Assembly (NCBI GenBank): GCA_040393065.1 | Contig: JBEBUW010000099.1 | Location: 1 to 16,427 of the forward strand | Direction of reading: 5' to 3' | Length of the DNA: 16,427 nt | DNA from: JACCWM01 sp040393065 | Lineage (GTDB): Bacteria > Myxococcota_A > Bradymonadia > Bradymonadales > Bradymonadaceae | Shown here: piece after piece, positions 1 through 7,284 of the stretch | Layout: every line of letters starts with the position of its first letter | Position numbering within the stretch: position 1 is the first letter of the stretch | The notes under the pieces: model-generated | What the model was told of the DNA's origin: nothing | Seen by the model: the letters and a program-made list of their open reading frames with translations, nothing else | The model's database searches: none | Program-made: the position numbers and the translations under genes

Positions 1-28
1 GGTCTGGAGAAACGGTACGACGAAGTAC

Positions 29-61
29 AAAAAAAGCCCGGTGCGCATGCACCGGGCTTTT
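29..61 (-). terminator. Rho-independent terminator of the 103-906 gene (bidirectional)
   Basis: A perfect 9-bp stem (GCCCGGTGC at 36-44 paired with GCACCGGGC at 49-57) has a 4-base loop and A/T runs on both sides: seven A at 29-35 and four T at 58-61. Read on the minus strand it is a GC hairpin followed by a 7-base U tract, about 40 bp after the stop of the minus-strand gene. It would also work, less strongly, for a plus-strand gene entering from the left. Confidence 0.88.
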
Positions 62-102
62 CAGTTTTCTGAGCTGTAGATCAGAAGAATCCGCGCAACG
101 GG

Positions 103-906
103 CTACGCATCGAGGACGGCTTCTTCGTGGTCGTCCGTATCGAGCACATCATCGGCTACCGGCTCGTTTTCGATGTCTTCGGGCTCGGGCACACCGGCAC
201 GGCGGCGGGTGGTCGGGCGAACGCGGTCGGCGTGGGCAGGCATGTCGACCAGGCGGTACAGTCCTTCGAGGATCGAGGCGACCGGCGAATAATTTTTGGT
301 CCATTGTTCCAGCGCTTGCGTGCGCTGGTTTTGGGCCGTCTGAGTTTCGCGGATGTCCTGGTCGAGCGAGGCCATGGCGGCTACGAGGGCGCTCACATCC
401 TGTGCAATGCTCGTGGTGCGTGGAGTGTAATCGGGGCGAGCGAGTTCGGGTAAGAGCGGTTCAAAGTCACCCAGACCGTCATCCATGCGCTGCAATACGT
501 TGTTGGTGTGTGTGATGAGCTGGTCGGGCGCTTCGGGCGTGTTACCGATCATGCCCAGGTGGGCCGCGGCCTGCGAGCCAAAATCAGCCTCGACTGCACC
601 GCGAAGTGAGATCAGCCGCTGACGTAAGCGCGTCACGATCTGGTCGCGCTGACTGCGTTTGAATCGGTCCTGAGCAGTCTCCGTGGCCACCTCGCGGTCA
701 CGTTCTTCGAGCGTCTCGTACGTGCCGCTAAGTTGTGCGGTAATCGCCTTTGCAACGTCGGCCATCGTTAGCGGTACAGGAGGCTGGCCATCAAACAACG
801 TCTGTTCCAGCCGTTCTCCCAGTAGTTCGTGATTCGCAGCCACGGAACTGACGATCGTGCGCGTAATCGAACGCTTGTTTGCTACCAATTTTGTAATCTT
901 TGCCAT
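103..906 (-). CDS. Hypothetical protein, helical, acidic C-terminus
   Basis: I do not recognise this 267-residue protein. The N-terminus is basic (MAKITKLVANKRSITRTIV), the middle is strongly helical and charged with probable coiled-coil stretches (around residues 60-100 and 180-210), and the last 30 residues are very acidic and probably disordered (EPEDIENEPVADDVLDTDD). There is no signal peptide, membrane helix or catalytic motif that I can see, so it is probably cytoplasmic. The ATG at 906 is preceded by AGGGG nine bases upstream. That Shine-Dalgarno is the loop of a perfect dyad, which argues for a real start and for post-transcriptional or operator control. A good terminator follows the stop. 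It is transcribed away from the restriction enzyme gene. The coding sequence looks real from its terminator, ribosome site and codon pattern, but the function is unknown. Confidence 0.72.
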   Translation of the reverse strand: MAKITKLVANKRSITRTIVSSVAANHELLGERLEQTLFDGQPPVPLTMADVAKAITAQLSGTYETLEERDREVATETAQDRFKRSQRDQIVTRLRQRLISLRGAVEADFGSQAAAHLGMIGNTPEAPDQLITHTNNVLQRMDDGLGDFEPLLPELARPDYTPRTTSIAQDVSALVAAMASLDQDIRETQTAQNQRTQALEQWTKNYSPVASILEGLYRLVDMPAHADRVRPTTRRRAGVPEPEDIENEPVADDVLDTDDHEEAVLDA

Positions 907-929
907 GACAATGATCCCCTATCATTGTC
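907..929 (-). promoter_or_regulatory. Perfect dyad with the Shine-Dalgarno in its loop
   Basis: GACAATGAT (907-915) and ATCATTGTC (921-929) are perfect inverted repeats of 9 bp around CCCCT, which on the minus strand is AGGGG, the ribosome binding site of the 103-906 gene. The dyad abuts the ATG directly. As RNA it forms a hairpin that presents the Shine-Dalgarno in a 5-base loop; as DNA it is a 23-bp palindrome of operator type. Either reading suggests control of the downstream gene, possibly by its own product. The dyad is seen; its role is inferred. Confidence 0.6.
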
Positions 930-1545
930 CCTCCAAAATAATCTGCCGCCTATCGGCTCACTATCTGGACTACAAGGGACTGGTTTGTTGCAATGTGGAC
1001 GAGGATACATCAACGGTTTCTCTTTACAACAGCCTTTTGTGCGTGCATGCGCCGATTCCAGGCAACCTTTGCAAAAAAACGTCAAAATCCATATCAGCCT
1101 TGTAGAATGCGCTTCGGAAAGGGTTTGGAACAATTCAAAATGGCCTTCCGGGCACTTCAGAAAACATACAAAAACTCAGGGAAACCTTCCGGAGTTCCCG
1201 GAAGGTACGCGTGCAGTGCGTTCATAGCTGCCGGAATCTTCAGAAGATCCGCAGATAGCCCGGAACAGGCGCCGGGCTCTTCGGAGGGTATGCGTGCAAT
1301 GCGATCATGGCTGCCGGGATCTTCGGAAGGCATGCGTGTAGCGCGATCATGGCTGCCGGGATCTTCGGACAGGTCTTGCAACTTTTTTCGAGCCTGCCGG
1401 GCACTTCGAAGGGTGTTTTTGAGGCTTTTTGGAAAAAACAACGGTCCAATCACGTTCGTGAAACCACCCCAAAAAGAAGAAAATATGCTAATAGGGGTTT
1501 CATGGAAGTAGCGGTGTTCTTGGATGATTAAAGAAGGGTAGAGCA
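930..1545. other. Gene-free region upstream of the restriction enzyme
   Basis: This stretch of about 600 bp separates two divergent genes and must hold both promoters, but I see no convincing -35/-10 pair. Bases 930-1100 show nothing I can name. Bases 1105-1413 hold a regular repeat array. Bases 1414-1545 are AT-rich with short A and T runs and end in the Shine-Dalgarno AAGAAGGG (1531-1538). Frames open across it on both strands appear non-coding, because the repeat steps by 41 as well as 42 bp and so would shift frame. Confidence 0.6.
1105..1413. repeat. Seven-copy degenerate tandem array, 41-42 bp period
   Basis: The core resembles CTGCCGGGATCTTCGGAAGG. Its CCGG falls at 1148, 1189, 1231, 1272, 1314, 1356 and 1397, giving steps of 41, 42, 41, 42, 42 and 41 bp. 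An eighth half copy (TTCGGAA at 1113-1119) precedes them. Copies at 1314 and 1356 are nearly identical; the outer ones are degenerate but keep phase. The stretches between cores are also partly conserved (TGCGTG...GCGATCATGG) around 1206-1350. The copy at 1184-1206 is a perfect 9-bp hairpin (ACCTTCCGG / CCGGAAGGT), and the other cores are weaker dyads. The spacing is close to four helical turns, as in a protein-binding array, but a tandem duplication that has decayed is equally possible. Function unknown. Confidence 0.75.
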
Positions 1546-4296
1546 ATGGCAACGAAACCAATCAGTTGGAATGAAATCAAGGCGAATGCAACCAGTTTTG
1601 TGCATGCATGGCAGGGCGAAAGCAGAGAGCGGGCGGAGGCGCAGTCGTTCATCAACGATTTTTTCCGGATCTTTGGTATTTCGAGACGCCGGGTCGCCAG
1701 TTTTGAAGAAGCCGTCAAAAAGCTGGGCGGAGGACAGGGGTTTATTGATGTTCTCTGGCGAGGGGTGATGCTCATTGAGATGAAGTCTGCGGGCAAAGAT
1801 CTGGAGGATGCAATTAACCAGGCGTTTGATTATTTCCACGGCCTGACAGAAGCCGAGCTACCGCGCTACATCATGGTGTCGGATTTTGCGCGGATTCGCC
1901 TGCGAGATCTGGAAGAGCAAACTGATCATGAGTTTCCGCTCGATAAATTACTGGAGCATATTCATTTATTTGGATTTATCGCCGGATACGAAAAACGTGT
2001 GTACGACGACCAAAACCCGGTCAATCTGGCAGCCGCCGAAAAAATGGGTGGGCTTCATGATCGGCTGGAACAGGCCGGCTACAGGGGACACGATCTCCAG
2101 GTATATCTGGTGCGCCTGCTCTTTTGTTTGTTTGCGGAAGACACCGGAATCTTCAATCGCGGTGCTTTTCGCGATTTGATTGAGGATCGTTCGTCTATTG
2201 ATGGAAGCGATCTGGCGGGTTTGTTGGATATCATTTTCGACACGCTGAATACGCCAATCGACGAACGAATGACGACACTGGATGAGGAAATTGCACTGCT
2301 TCCTTATGTAAACGGAAAGCTTTTTTCGGAGCGTCTTCGTCCAGCCGCGTTCAACCGCGAAATGCGCCAGATTCTTTTAGATGCCTGTCAGCTCGATTGG
2401 GGCGCGATCAGTCCGGCTATTTTTGGCTCATTGTTCCAGAGCGTCATGAATCCCGAACAACGCCGTAGTTTAGGTGCGCATTACACGTCGGAGAAAAACA
2501 TTCTCAAACTCATCCAACCGCTTTTTTTGGACGATTTGTATGCCCGCTTTGAACAGATCAAAGGCAATACTGCACAACTTCACGCCTTTCACCAGGAACT
2601 GGCAAAACTGCGTATTATCGACCCGGCCTGTGGTTGTGGAAACTTTCTGGTGATCGCGTATCGCGAGTTACGCAGACTAGAACTCGAAGTCTTGAAGTCT
2701 CTCGAAGCGCACAATGCCGGGCAGCGGTTTTTCAATATCGAAGCGCTTGTGCGTCTGAACGTGGACATGATGTTCGGTATTGAAATCGAGGAGTTCCCCT
2801 CACAGATTGCACAGGTTGCCCTCTGGTTGATCGATCATCAGATGAACCTCGAAGTTGCGCAGGCTTTCGGTGAGTATTTCCGAAGGCTCCCGCTGACCAC
2901 ATCTCCGAATATCTTGCATGGAAATGCATTAACAGCGGACTGGGAAACGTGTTTTGGCGACAAACAACCGGAGCAGTTTAGTTATATTCTGGGGAACCCG
3001 CCGTTCATCGGGAAACAATTACAGACGAATGCCCAAAAGAAAGATCAGAGTGCGGTTTTCGGAAACGCATCGCAGGCAGGATTGCTTGATTTTGTGAGCT
3101 GCTGGTTTGCAAAAGCTGCGGATTACATGGTGAACTCACCCACCACAAGGACTGCATTTGTCGCAACCAATTCGATCAGTCAGGGACAACAAGTTGGCGT
3201 GCTCTGGTCCATTCTTTTGAACAAAGGGGATTTCGCAATTCACTTTGCGCACCGCACATTTGTTTGGAGTAACGAAGCCCGAGGTAAAGCGGCTGTCCAT
3301 GTCGTGATTGTCGGATTCAGCCTTAACCAGACGTCTTCTGCACGGCTTTTTGATTATGAAGATGGCAAGGGTGATGCCTTGGAAATTCTGGTCCCCAACA
3401 TCAACCCATATTTGGTTGGAGCCGCTTCCATTCTGATTAATTCAAGGCGAAAGCCATTATTGGATGTGCCTGCAATCGCTTTTGGAAGTATGCCGAATGA
3501 CGGTGGAAATCTGCTTTTAACGCCAGAAGAACGCCTGGAACTCATAGAAAGAGAGCCAAGTTCAGCACCCTTTATAAAACGCTTTGTTGGAAGCAGAGAG
3601 TTTATCAATGGCATCGACCGATATTGCCTGTGGTTAAACAAGATTCGCCCACAAGACTTACGAGCTATGCCTCTGGTTTTAGAACGCGTACAAGCGGTCG
3701 CAAAAGTCAGGCGTGAAAGTCCGCGTGCAACAACGCAAGCTCTTGCAGATACCCCTACGTTATTTGGAGAAATTCGGCAGCCTGCAGGGGATTATCTTGC
3801 CATCCCGAAAACATCTTCCGAGCGGCGAGAATTCATCCCGATTGGCTTTTTGTCGGAAGAGGTCATTGCTTCCACGGAGCTATTCACGGTCGAAGGTGCA
3901 GGGCTCTATGAGTTTGGAGTGCTGACTTCAACGATGCATATGGCCTGGGTAAGAAATATCGGTGGACGATTAAAAAGCGACTACAGATATTCCGCAGGCC
4001 TTGTTTACAACACTTTTCCCTGGCCGGATGAGCCGACAGCGAAGCGCAAGCAAGAAGTCGAAGCTGCGGCTCAAGCCGTCCTTACTGCACGACAGCCTTA
4101 CCTCGATGAAGGGGCCACACTGGCAGATCTGTATGACCCGGATCTGATGCCACCTGATTTATTGCAGGCTCATCGCAAGTTAGACCGATTGGTAGATCTC
4201 CTTTATCGCCCGCAAGCGTTTCCTCGGGAAGCCAATCGAATGGCGCATTTATTTGAACGCTATGAAGCGCTGACGCGTGGAAACGTGCCTGTTTGA
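1546..4296 (+). CDS. Type IIL restriction-modification enzyme, MmeI family
   Basis: This 916-residue protein combines restriction and adenine-N6 methylation in one chain, and its length matches MmeI (about 920). In order: an N-terminal nuclease domain with D68-x9-E78-x-K80, the PD-(D/E)XK arrangement of MmeI; a helical connector (about 160-300); an N6-methyltransferase with motif X GAHYTS (310-315), motif I DPACGCGNF (359-367), motif II GIEI (411-414) and motif IV NPPF (484-487); a target recognition domain (about 640-825) ending in YSAGLVYNTFPWP; and a helical C-terminal domain. All catalytic residues are present, so it should be active. Family members bind short asymmetric sites, methylate one strand and cut about 20 bases away. 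The start has AAGAAGGG seven bases upstream. The gene is AT-richer than its neighbours, consistent with horizontal acquisition. It is monocistronic and convergent with the next gene, six bases apart. Confidence 0.95.
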   Translation: MATKPISWNEIKANATSFVHAWQGESRERAEAQSFINDFFRIFGISRRRVASFEEAVKKLGGGQGFIDVLWRGVMLIEMKSAGKDLEDAINQAFDYFHGLTEAELPRYIMVSDFARIRLRDLEEQTDHEFPLDKLLEHIHLFGFIAGYEKRVYDDQNPVNLAAAEKMGGLHDRLEQAGYRGHDLQVYLVRLLFCLFAEDTGIFNRGAFRDLIEDRSSIDGSDLAGLLDIIFDTLNTPIDERMTTLDEEIALLPYVNGKLFSERLRPAAFNREMRQILLDACQLDWGAISPAIFGSLFQSVMNPEQRRSLGAHYTSEKNILKLIQPLFLDDLYARFEQIKGNTAQLHAFHQELAKLRIIDPACGCGNFLVIAYRELRRLELEVLKSLEAHNAGQRFFNIEALVRLNVDMMFGIEIEEFPSQIAQVALWLIDHQMNLEVAQAFGEYFRRLPLTTSPNILHGNALTADWETCFGDKQPEQFSYILGNPPFIGKQLQTNAQKKDQSAVFGNASQAGLLDFVSCWFAKAADYMVNSPTTRTAFVATNSISQGQQVGVLWSILLNKGDFAIHFAHRTFVWSNEARGKAAVHVVIVGFSLNQTSSARLFDYEDGKGDALEILVPNINPYLVGAASILINSRRKPLLDVPAIAFGSMPNDGGNLLLTPEERLELIEREPSSAPFIKRFVGSREFINGIDRYCLWLNKIRPQDLRAMPLVLERVQAVAKVRRESPRATTQALADTPTLFGEIRQPAGDYLAIPKTSSERREFIPIGFLSEEVIASTELFTVEGAGLYEFGVLTSTMHMAWVRNIGGRLKSDYRYSAGLVYNTFPWPDEPTAKRKQEVEAAAQAVLTARQPYLDEGATLADLYDPDLMPPDLLQAHRKLDRLVDLLYRPQAFPREANRMAHLFERYEALTRGNVPV

Positions 4297-4302
4297 TAGC
4301 TT

Positions 4303-5499
4303 TCACGCCCCGGCTTTCGCCCGCAAAATCGCCATGATCGCGAGAATAAGGATCAAAAGCGCCGCGCCGGCCAGCGTGAGCACGAGTTTTTTGCGGGATG
4401 TTTCCGTGGAGATTTCCTGAGACGCGGGCTCGGTAAGCGCGCCGGTGCTGGATTCCGGGGCCGACTCTAAAGACGGAGCCGCGCCGCGTTTTCGGTGCTC
4501 GTTTTCATCCGGTTCAACGCTGATGAGCGGGCCGGTGGAAAGTTTGCTTTTCAGGGCGCGGTTTTGTTCCTCGGGACGCTCGGCGCCCTTGAAGGGGGTG
4601 GGCAACAAAATCAGGCCGAAGCCGTCGGTGGTGGGCGTCGGGAGGTTTTCGGGATCGCAAAAGGGCAACAGCTTGCGGATGTGCGTGAAGCGGTTTTTGG
4701 CCAGCGGCTGCAGGCAGCGGGCGACGAGCAGGCTGATGCCGGGCGGATCGATGTTGGACAGATCGTCAAATGCGTCTTTGGTGAGCGGATTCTCTACACT
4801 CGCCCGGGGTTCTTCGCCGGTGAGCATGAAACTCATCAGGGCGCCGAGCGAATACACGTCGGCCGCGCGGCGCAGCATCTGGCCGGAGGTTTCGTTGCGC
4901 ACTTCCGGCGCCACGTACGCAAAGTTCAGGTCTGTCTTGAACGGGTTGGGGCGCTCCGCCATTTTCGTGGCGTTGCCGCAGCCGGTGATGTGGAGGATGT
5001 CGTCCAGGCCCACGATGACATGGCGCGGATCGAGATCGCGGAACACGTAGCCGGCCTCGTGGATGTCGGCCAGAAACCGGGCCAGCGTGCCGAACATGCG
5101 CAGCGCGCGCAGCGGCGCCAGACCGTGCGGGTGGCGCTCCTGGATCAGGTCGTACAGGGTGGAACCGTGCTGGTATTCGTAGATCAGCAGCGGTTCGGGG
5201 CCAAGGCCCAGCGGGCTGTCTGCGATTTCGATCCAGTCGATGGGCTCGGGCAACAGCGGGCTTTTGAGCGTGAGAAATTCCATCTCCTCGCGCAATGCCT
5301 GGCGACGGCCTTCGACATAGCCCGGCTCTCTGGTGCGATCGGTATCGTATAAAATGGCTTTGACGCAGACCTGTTTGTTGTCCAGGTGCGTGTCTTCGGC
5401 CAGCAAAATCTGGTAGCTGCGACCGGTATGCAAAAGCTCTTGGATGCGAAAGCGTTTTTCGCCGCGTTTGGCATCGACCAGAAAGGTTCCAGGATTCAT
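4303..5499 (-). CDS. Membrane-anchored pseudokinase (Ser/Thr kinase fold)
   Basis: A 398-residue protein with a Hanks-type kinase fold followed by a Ser/Glu/Pro-rich linker and one C-terminal transmembrane helix (about 372-392), so the kinase-like domain faces the cytoplasm. Lysine of the VAIK position is kept (VCVK, K47), as is APE (197-199). The catalytic loop reads FRDLDPRHV (153-161): the Asp (D155) remains, but the Lys and the metal-binding Asn are lost. The DFG position reads GCG (173-175), so the Mg-binding Asp is absent, and the glycine loop is degenerate. It is therefore probably a scaffold or allosteric partner, not an enzyme. I chose the ATG at 5499, which has GAAG seven bases upstream; a TTG at 5529 would add ten residues but lacks a ribosome site. 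The active kinase at 7285 is a possible partner. Confidence 0.85.
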   Translation of the reverse strand: MNPGTFLVDAKRGEKRFRIQELLHTGRSYQILLAEDTHLDNKQVCVKAILYDTDRTREPGYVEGRRQALREEMEFLTLKSPLLPEPIDWIEIADSPLGLGPEPLLIYEYQHGSTLYDLIQERHPHGLAPLRALRMFGTLARFLADIHEAGYVFRDLDPRHVIVGLDDILHITGCGNATKMAERPNPFKTDLNFAYVAPEVRNETSGQMLRRAADVYSLGALMSFMLTGEEPRASVENPLTKDAFDDLSNIDPPGISLLVARCLQPLAKNRFTHIRKLLPFCDPENLPTPTTDGFGLILLPTPFKGAERPEEQNRALKSKLSTGPLISVEPDENEHRKRGAAPSLESAPESSTGALTEPASQEISTETSRKKLVLTLAGAALLILILAIMAILRAKAGA

Positions 5500-5657
5500 G
5501 TGCAATCTTCTATTCGGTGTAAGAAACAAAGTAGGAAAGTCGGAGTTTCATGCGCCCGGCCTGCCCCGGCCCCATGCCCCGATCGATTCGCCCGTTGAGC
5601 TATCATTCCCTTGTGCGGCGGGCAATGCTTCATCCGTTACATTGTCCTGCATGGCCG

Positions 5658-5864
5658 CCGGGGGCGAGCCGCCCGGGCTCGTGCCAGAGCCTTGCTCCGC
5701 TGGGGCCGAGGGCCCCGCTGCGCTTTTGTGAAATCATGGTTGTGTGGGTCTGCCAGGGCTTGCCCTGAAGGCAGACCGAGGGGTTTTGCACGAGCCCGGG
5801 GGATTTTCCCCGGGCGGACGTGGTGGGTAGAGGGGATTGGGTGGTGTGCGTGGTTCGACCGGGG
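5658..5864. repeat. Structured direct repeat, copy 1 (207 bp)
   Basis: Identical, base for base, to 5883-6089. Internal inverted repeats: CCCGGGCTCGTGC (5672-5684) with its perfect complement at 5788-5800, enclosing most of the unit; GGGGCC/GGCCCC (5702-5716, 3-base loop); GTCTGCC/GGCAGAC (5748-5776) with an inner AGGGC/GCCCT stem and a GAA bulge; and CCCGGGG/CCCCGGG (5795-5814). The last competes with the long stem for the same strand. Weaker similarity (GTCCTGCA, shifted by one base) extends about 15 bp upstream of both copies. No long terminal inverted repeats or target duplication are evident. Confidence 0.88.
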
Positions 5865-5882
5865 GCGGTCCTGCACGTCCGC

Positions 5883-6089
5883 CCGGGGGCGAGCCGCCCG
5901 GGCTCGTGCCAGAGCCTTGCTCCGCTGGGGCCGAGGGCCCCGCTGCGCTTTTGTGAAATCATGGTTGTGTGGGTCTGCCAGGGCTTGCCCTGAAGGCAGA
6001 CCGAGGGGTTTTGCACGAGCCCGGGGGATTTTCCCCGGGCGGACGTGGTGGGTAGAGGGGATTGGGTGGTGTGCGTGGTTCGACCGGGG
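5883..6089. repeat. Structured direct repeat, copy 2 (207 bp)
   Basis: Exact copy of 5658-5864, offset 225 bp, with an 18-bp spacer (5865-5882) between the two. The perfect identity in non-coding DNA points to a recent duplication, ongoing gene conversion or selection on structure. GTCCGCCCGGGG at 5877-5888, spanning the spacer edge, is the perfect complement of CCCCGGGCGGAC at 5809-5820 in copy 1, so the junction can form another stem. A partial third start (ATGCCGCCGGGG around 6106-6117) may remain after copy 2. Confidence 0.88.
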
Positions 6090-6180
6090 ACTGCCGATCT
6101 AGCAATGCCGCCGGGGATCAAGAGCGTGCTTTACTTTCGGGGCTGATTTTCGCTTAATCAACCGTGTTGGACGTGTGTTT

Positions 6181-6189
6181 TGCTACGAT
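6181..6189 (+). promoter_or_regulatory. Possible extended -10 element of the lipoprotein nuclease gene
   Basis: TGCTACGAT has the TGn extension and four of six matches to TATAAT, about 35 bp before the chosen ATG at 6224. It would give a short leader holding the AGGA at 6211-6214. No good -35 lies at the right distance. If correct, it rules out an ATG upstream at 6164. Confidence 0.25.
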
Positions 6190-6223
6190 TGCCGGATTTG
6201 CCATGCCACCAGGATTGTTTGTG

Positions 6224-7060
6224 ATGAATGCATCGCGCTGTTTTTATAGAAATTCTACGGTCTTTGTACTTGTCTTGAGTTTGCTGGCACTGCTGGCGGT
6301 TGGCTGCGGCACGGCGGACGATCCATCGCAGGGCGGCAAAGCGCAGAACAACCACGTGCCGGATGATGTGGATTCTGGCGAGCCGGATACTGCACAACCA
6401 CCCAACCGGTATGATGCGCTCGGTCTTCCCTACCCGCTTTCGGAACTTCCGGACGGCGTGTCCGCGCCCTGGCCCGACCGCGCGATTACGCACGGTGCGC
6501 TGATCAATCTGGCGCATGTGATCGACGGCGATACGATTCGCAATCCCTTCAGCGGTCAGGCCAATCTGCGTTTGCAGGGCATCAACGCGCCGGAATGCGT
6601 CAAGCGCAGCACCAGCCAGGGCATGGAGTGCGATCCGAACAACACCGATTACGCGCATGGCGAAAACAAAGACATCAACGAACCCTACGGCGCGCAGTCG
6701 GCGCAGGCGCTGAAAAACCTGATTGCGCTCAACCGCAACGTGCGCATCGCCTGCAAAATGGTGGGCGGAAGCTGCGAGACTGACCTGTACGATCGTTATC
6801 TGGTCTGGGTTGTGGTCGATACGCCGGACGGGCCGGTGGACGCCAGCCATTATTTGCTGGAGCAAGGATTGGCGCTGACCTACACGTCGTTTCCGGTCGA
6901 CAACATGGCGGCTTATTGCACGGCCGAAGACGAGGCGATTGCCGCCGGGCGCGGCATGTGGAAAGACGGTTTTGATACTGCCTATACTGCGATGCACCCC
7001 TCGACACGGAAATGGTATGTGTACCGCAATGATCGTTGCCGCGCGGCCAAACGCCAGTAA
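6224..7060 (+). CDS. Staphylococcal-nuclease-like (TNase) lipoprotein
   Basis: A 278-residue Ca-dependent thermonuclease-type protein that should hydrolyse DNA or RNA outside the cytoplasm. Residues 1-28 form a signal peptide (MNASRCFYRN, a hydrophobic core, then LLAVGC) with Cys28 as the lipidation site; Ala at -3 is a less common lipobox residue. A disordered linker follows. The nuclease domain (about 95-250) shows VIDGDTI (D101, D103), RLQGINAPE (R116, E124) and DLYDRYLVW (R191), equivalent to Asp21, Arg35, Glu43 and Arg87 of the Staphylococcus enzyme. The usual Asp40 is Asn here (N121). Several extra cysteines (125, 136, 177, 184, 232, 272) could form disulfides, fitting export. I chose the ATG at 6224 because AGGA lies nine bases before it and the signal peptide then starts normally. 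The gene is divergent from the pseudokinase and separated from the next kinase by about 220 bp. Confidence 0.9.
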   Translation: MNASRCFYRNSTVFVLVLSLLALLAVGCGTADDPSQGGKAQNNHVPDDVDSGEPDTAQPPNRYDALGLPYPLSELPDGVSAPWPDRAITHGALINLAHVIDGDTIRNPFSGQANLRLQGINAPECVKRSTSQGMECDPNNTDYAHGENKDINEPYGAQSAQALKNLIALNRNVRIACKMVGGSCETDLYDRYLVWVVVDTPDGPVDASHYLLEQGLALTYTSFPVDNMAAYCTAEDEAIAAGRGMWKDGFDTAYTAMHPSTRKWYVYRNDRCRAAKRQ

Positions 7061-7284
7061 TGGCGCGCCGATAAAGGGCTGTTGACTGAGAAAATCGCTC
7101 ACCCATCCGGCCCGAATTGCGCCCGACGGGAAGACCGGCAGTGTAAAAAACACTTAGAGCATGGTAGCGTGTCGCGCCCCGCAGCAAATCGATGAAAACT
7201 CTGCGGATATTTCTGCGAAAAGTCCTTATATAGCGCAGTATCAATCGCTCTACCTGTCCACAAAAACCCTGGAGAACGTTCCTG

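Larger units (their letters stand above)
5500..6223. other. Gene-free divergent region containing a structured duplication
   Basis: This stretch of about 720 bp lies between the divergent pseudokinase and lipoprotein nuclease genes, so both promoters should be here. Most of it is a direct repeat (5658-5864 and 5883-6089). Outside that, 5615-5630 and 6101-6115 are imperfect inverted repeats of one another (related to GCAATGC next to a CCGCC/GGCGG block), which might mark the edges of an inserted element. Both strands stay open across the duplication only because the period, 225, is a multiple of three and the DNA is GC-rich; the translations resemble no protein I know. Confidence 0.55.

Noticed and set aside
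1105..1413. CRISPR array
   Set aside because: The repeats are too divergent, the intervening stretches are partly conserved instead of unique, and there are no cas genes.
993..1511. Possible gene across the 41-42-bp repeat array
   Set aside because: The repeat steps alternate 41 and 42 bp, so no frame repeats consistently; there is no good ribosome site and the products resemble nothing.
4495..5352. Plus-strand open frame opposite the pseudokinase
   Set aside because: Low-complexity antisense frame; kinase-fold motifs are on the minus strand.
5611..6121. Repeat-containing proteins on either strand (163 codons each)
   Set aside because: Both strands are open only because the 225-bp period is a multiple of three; there is no ribosome site, and the DNA is dominated by inverted repeats.
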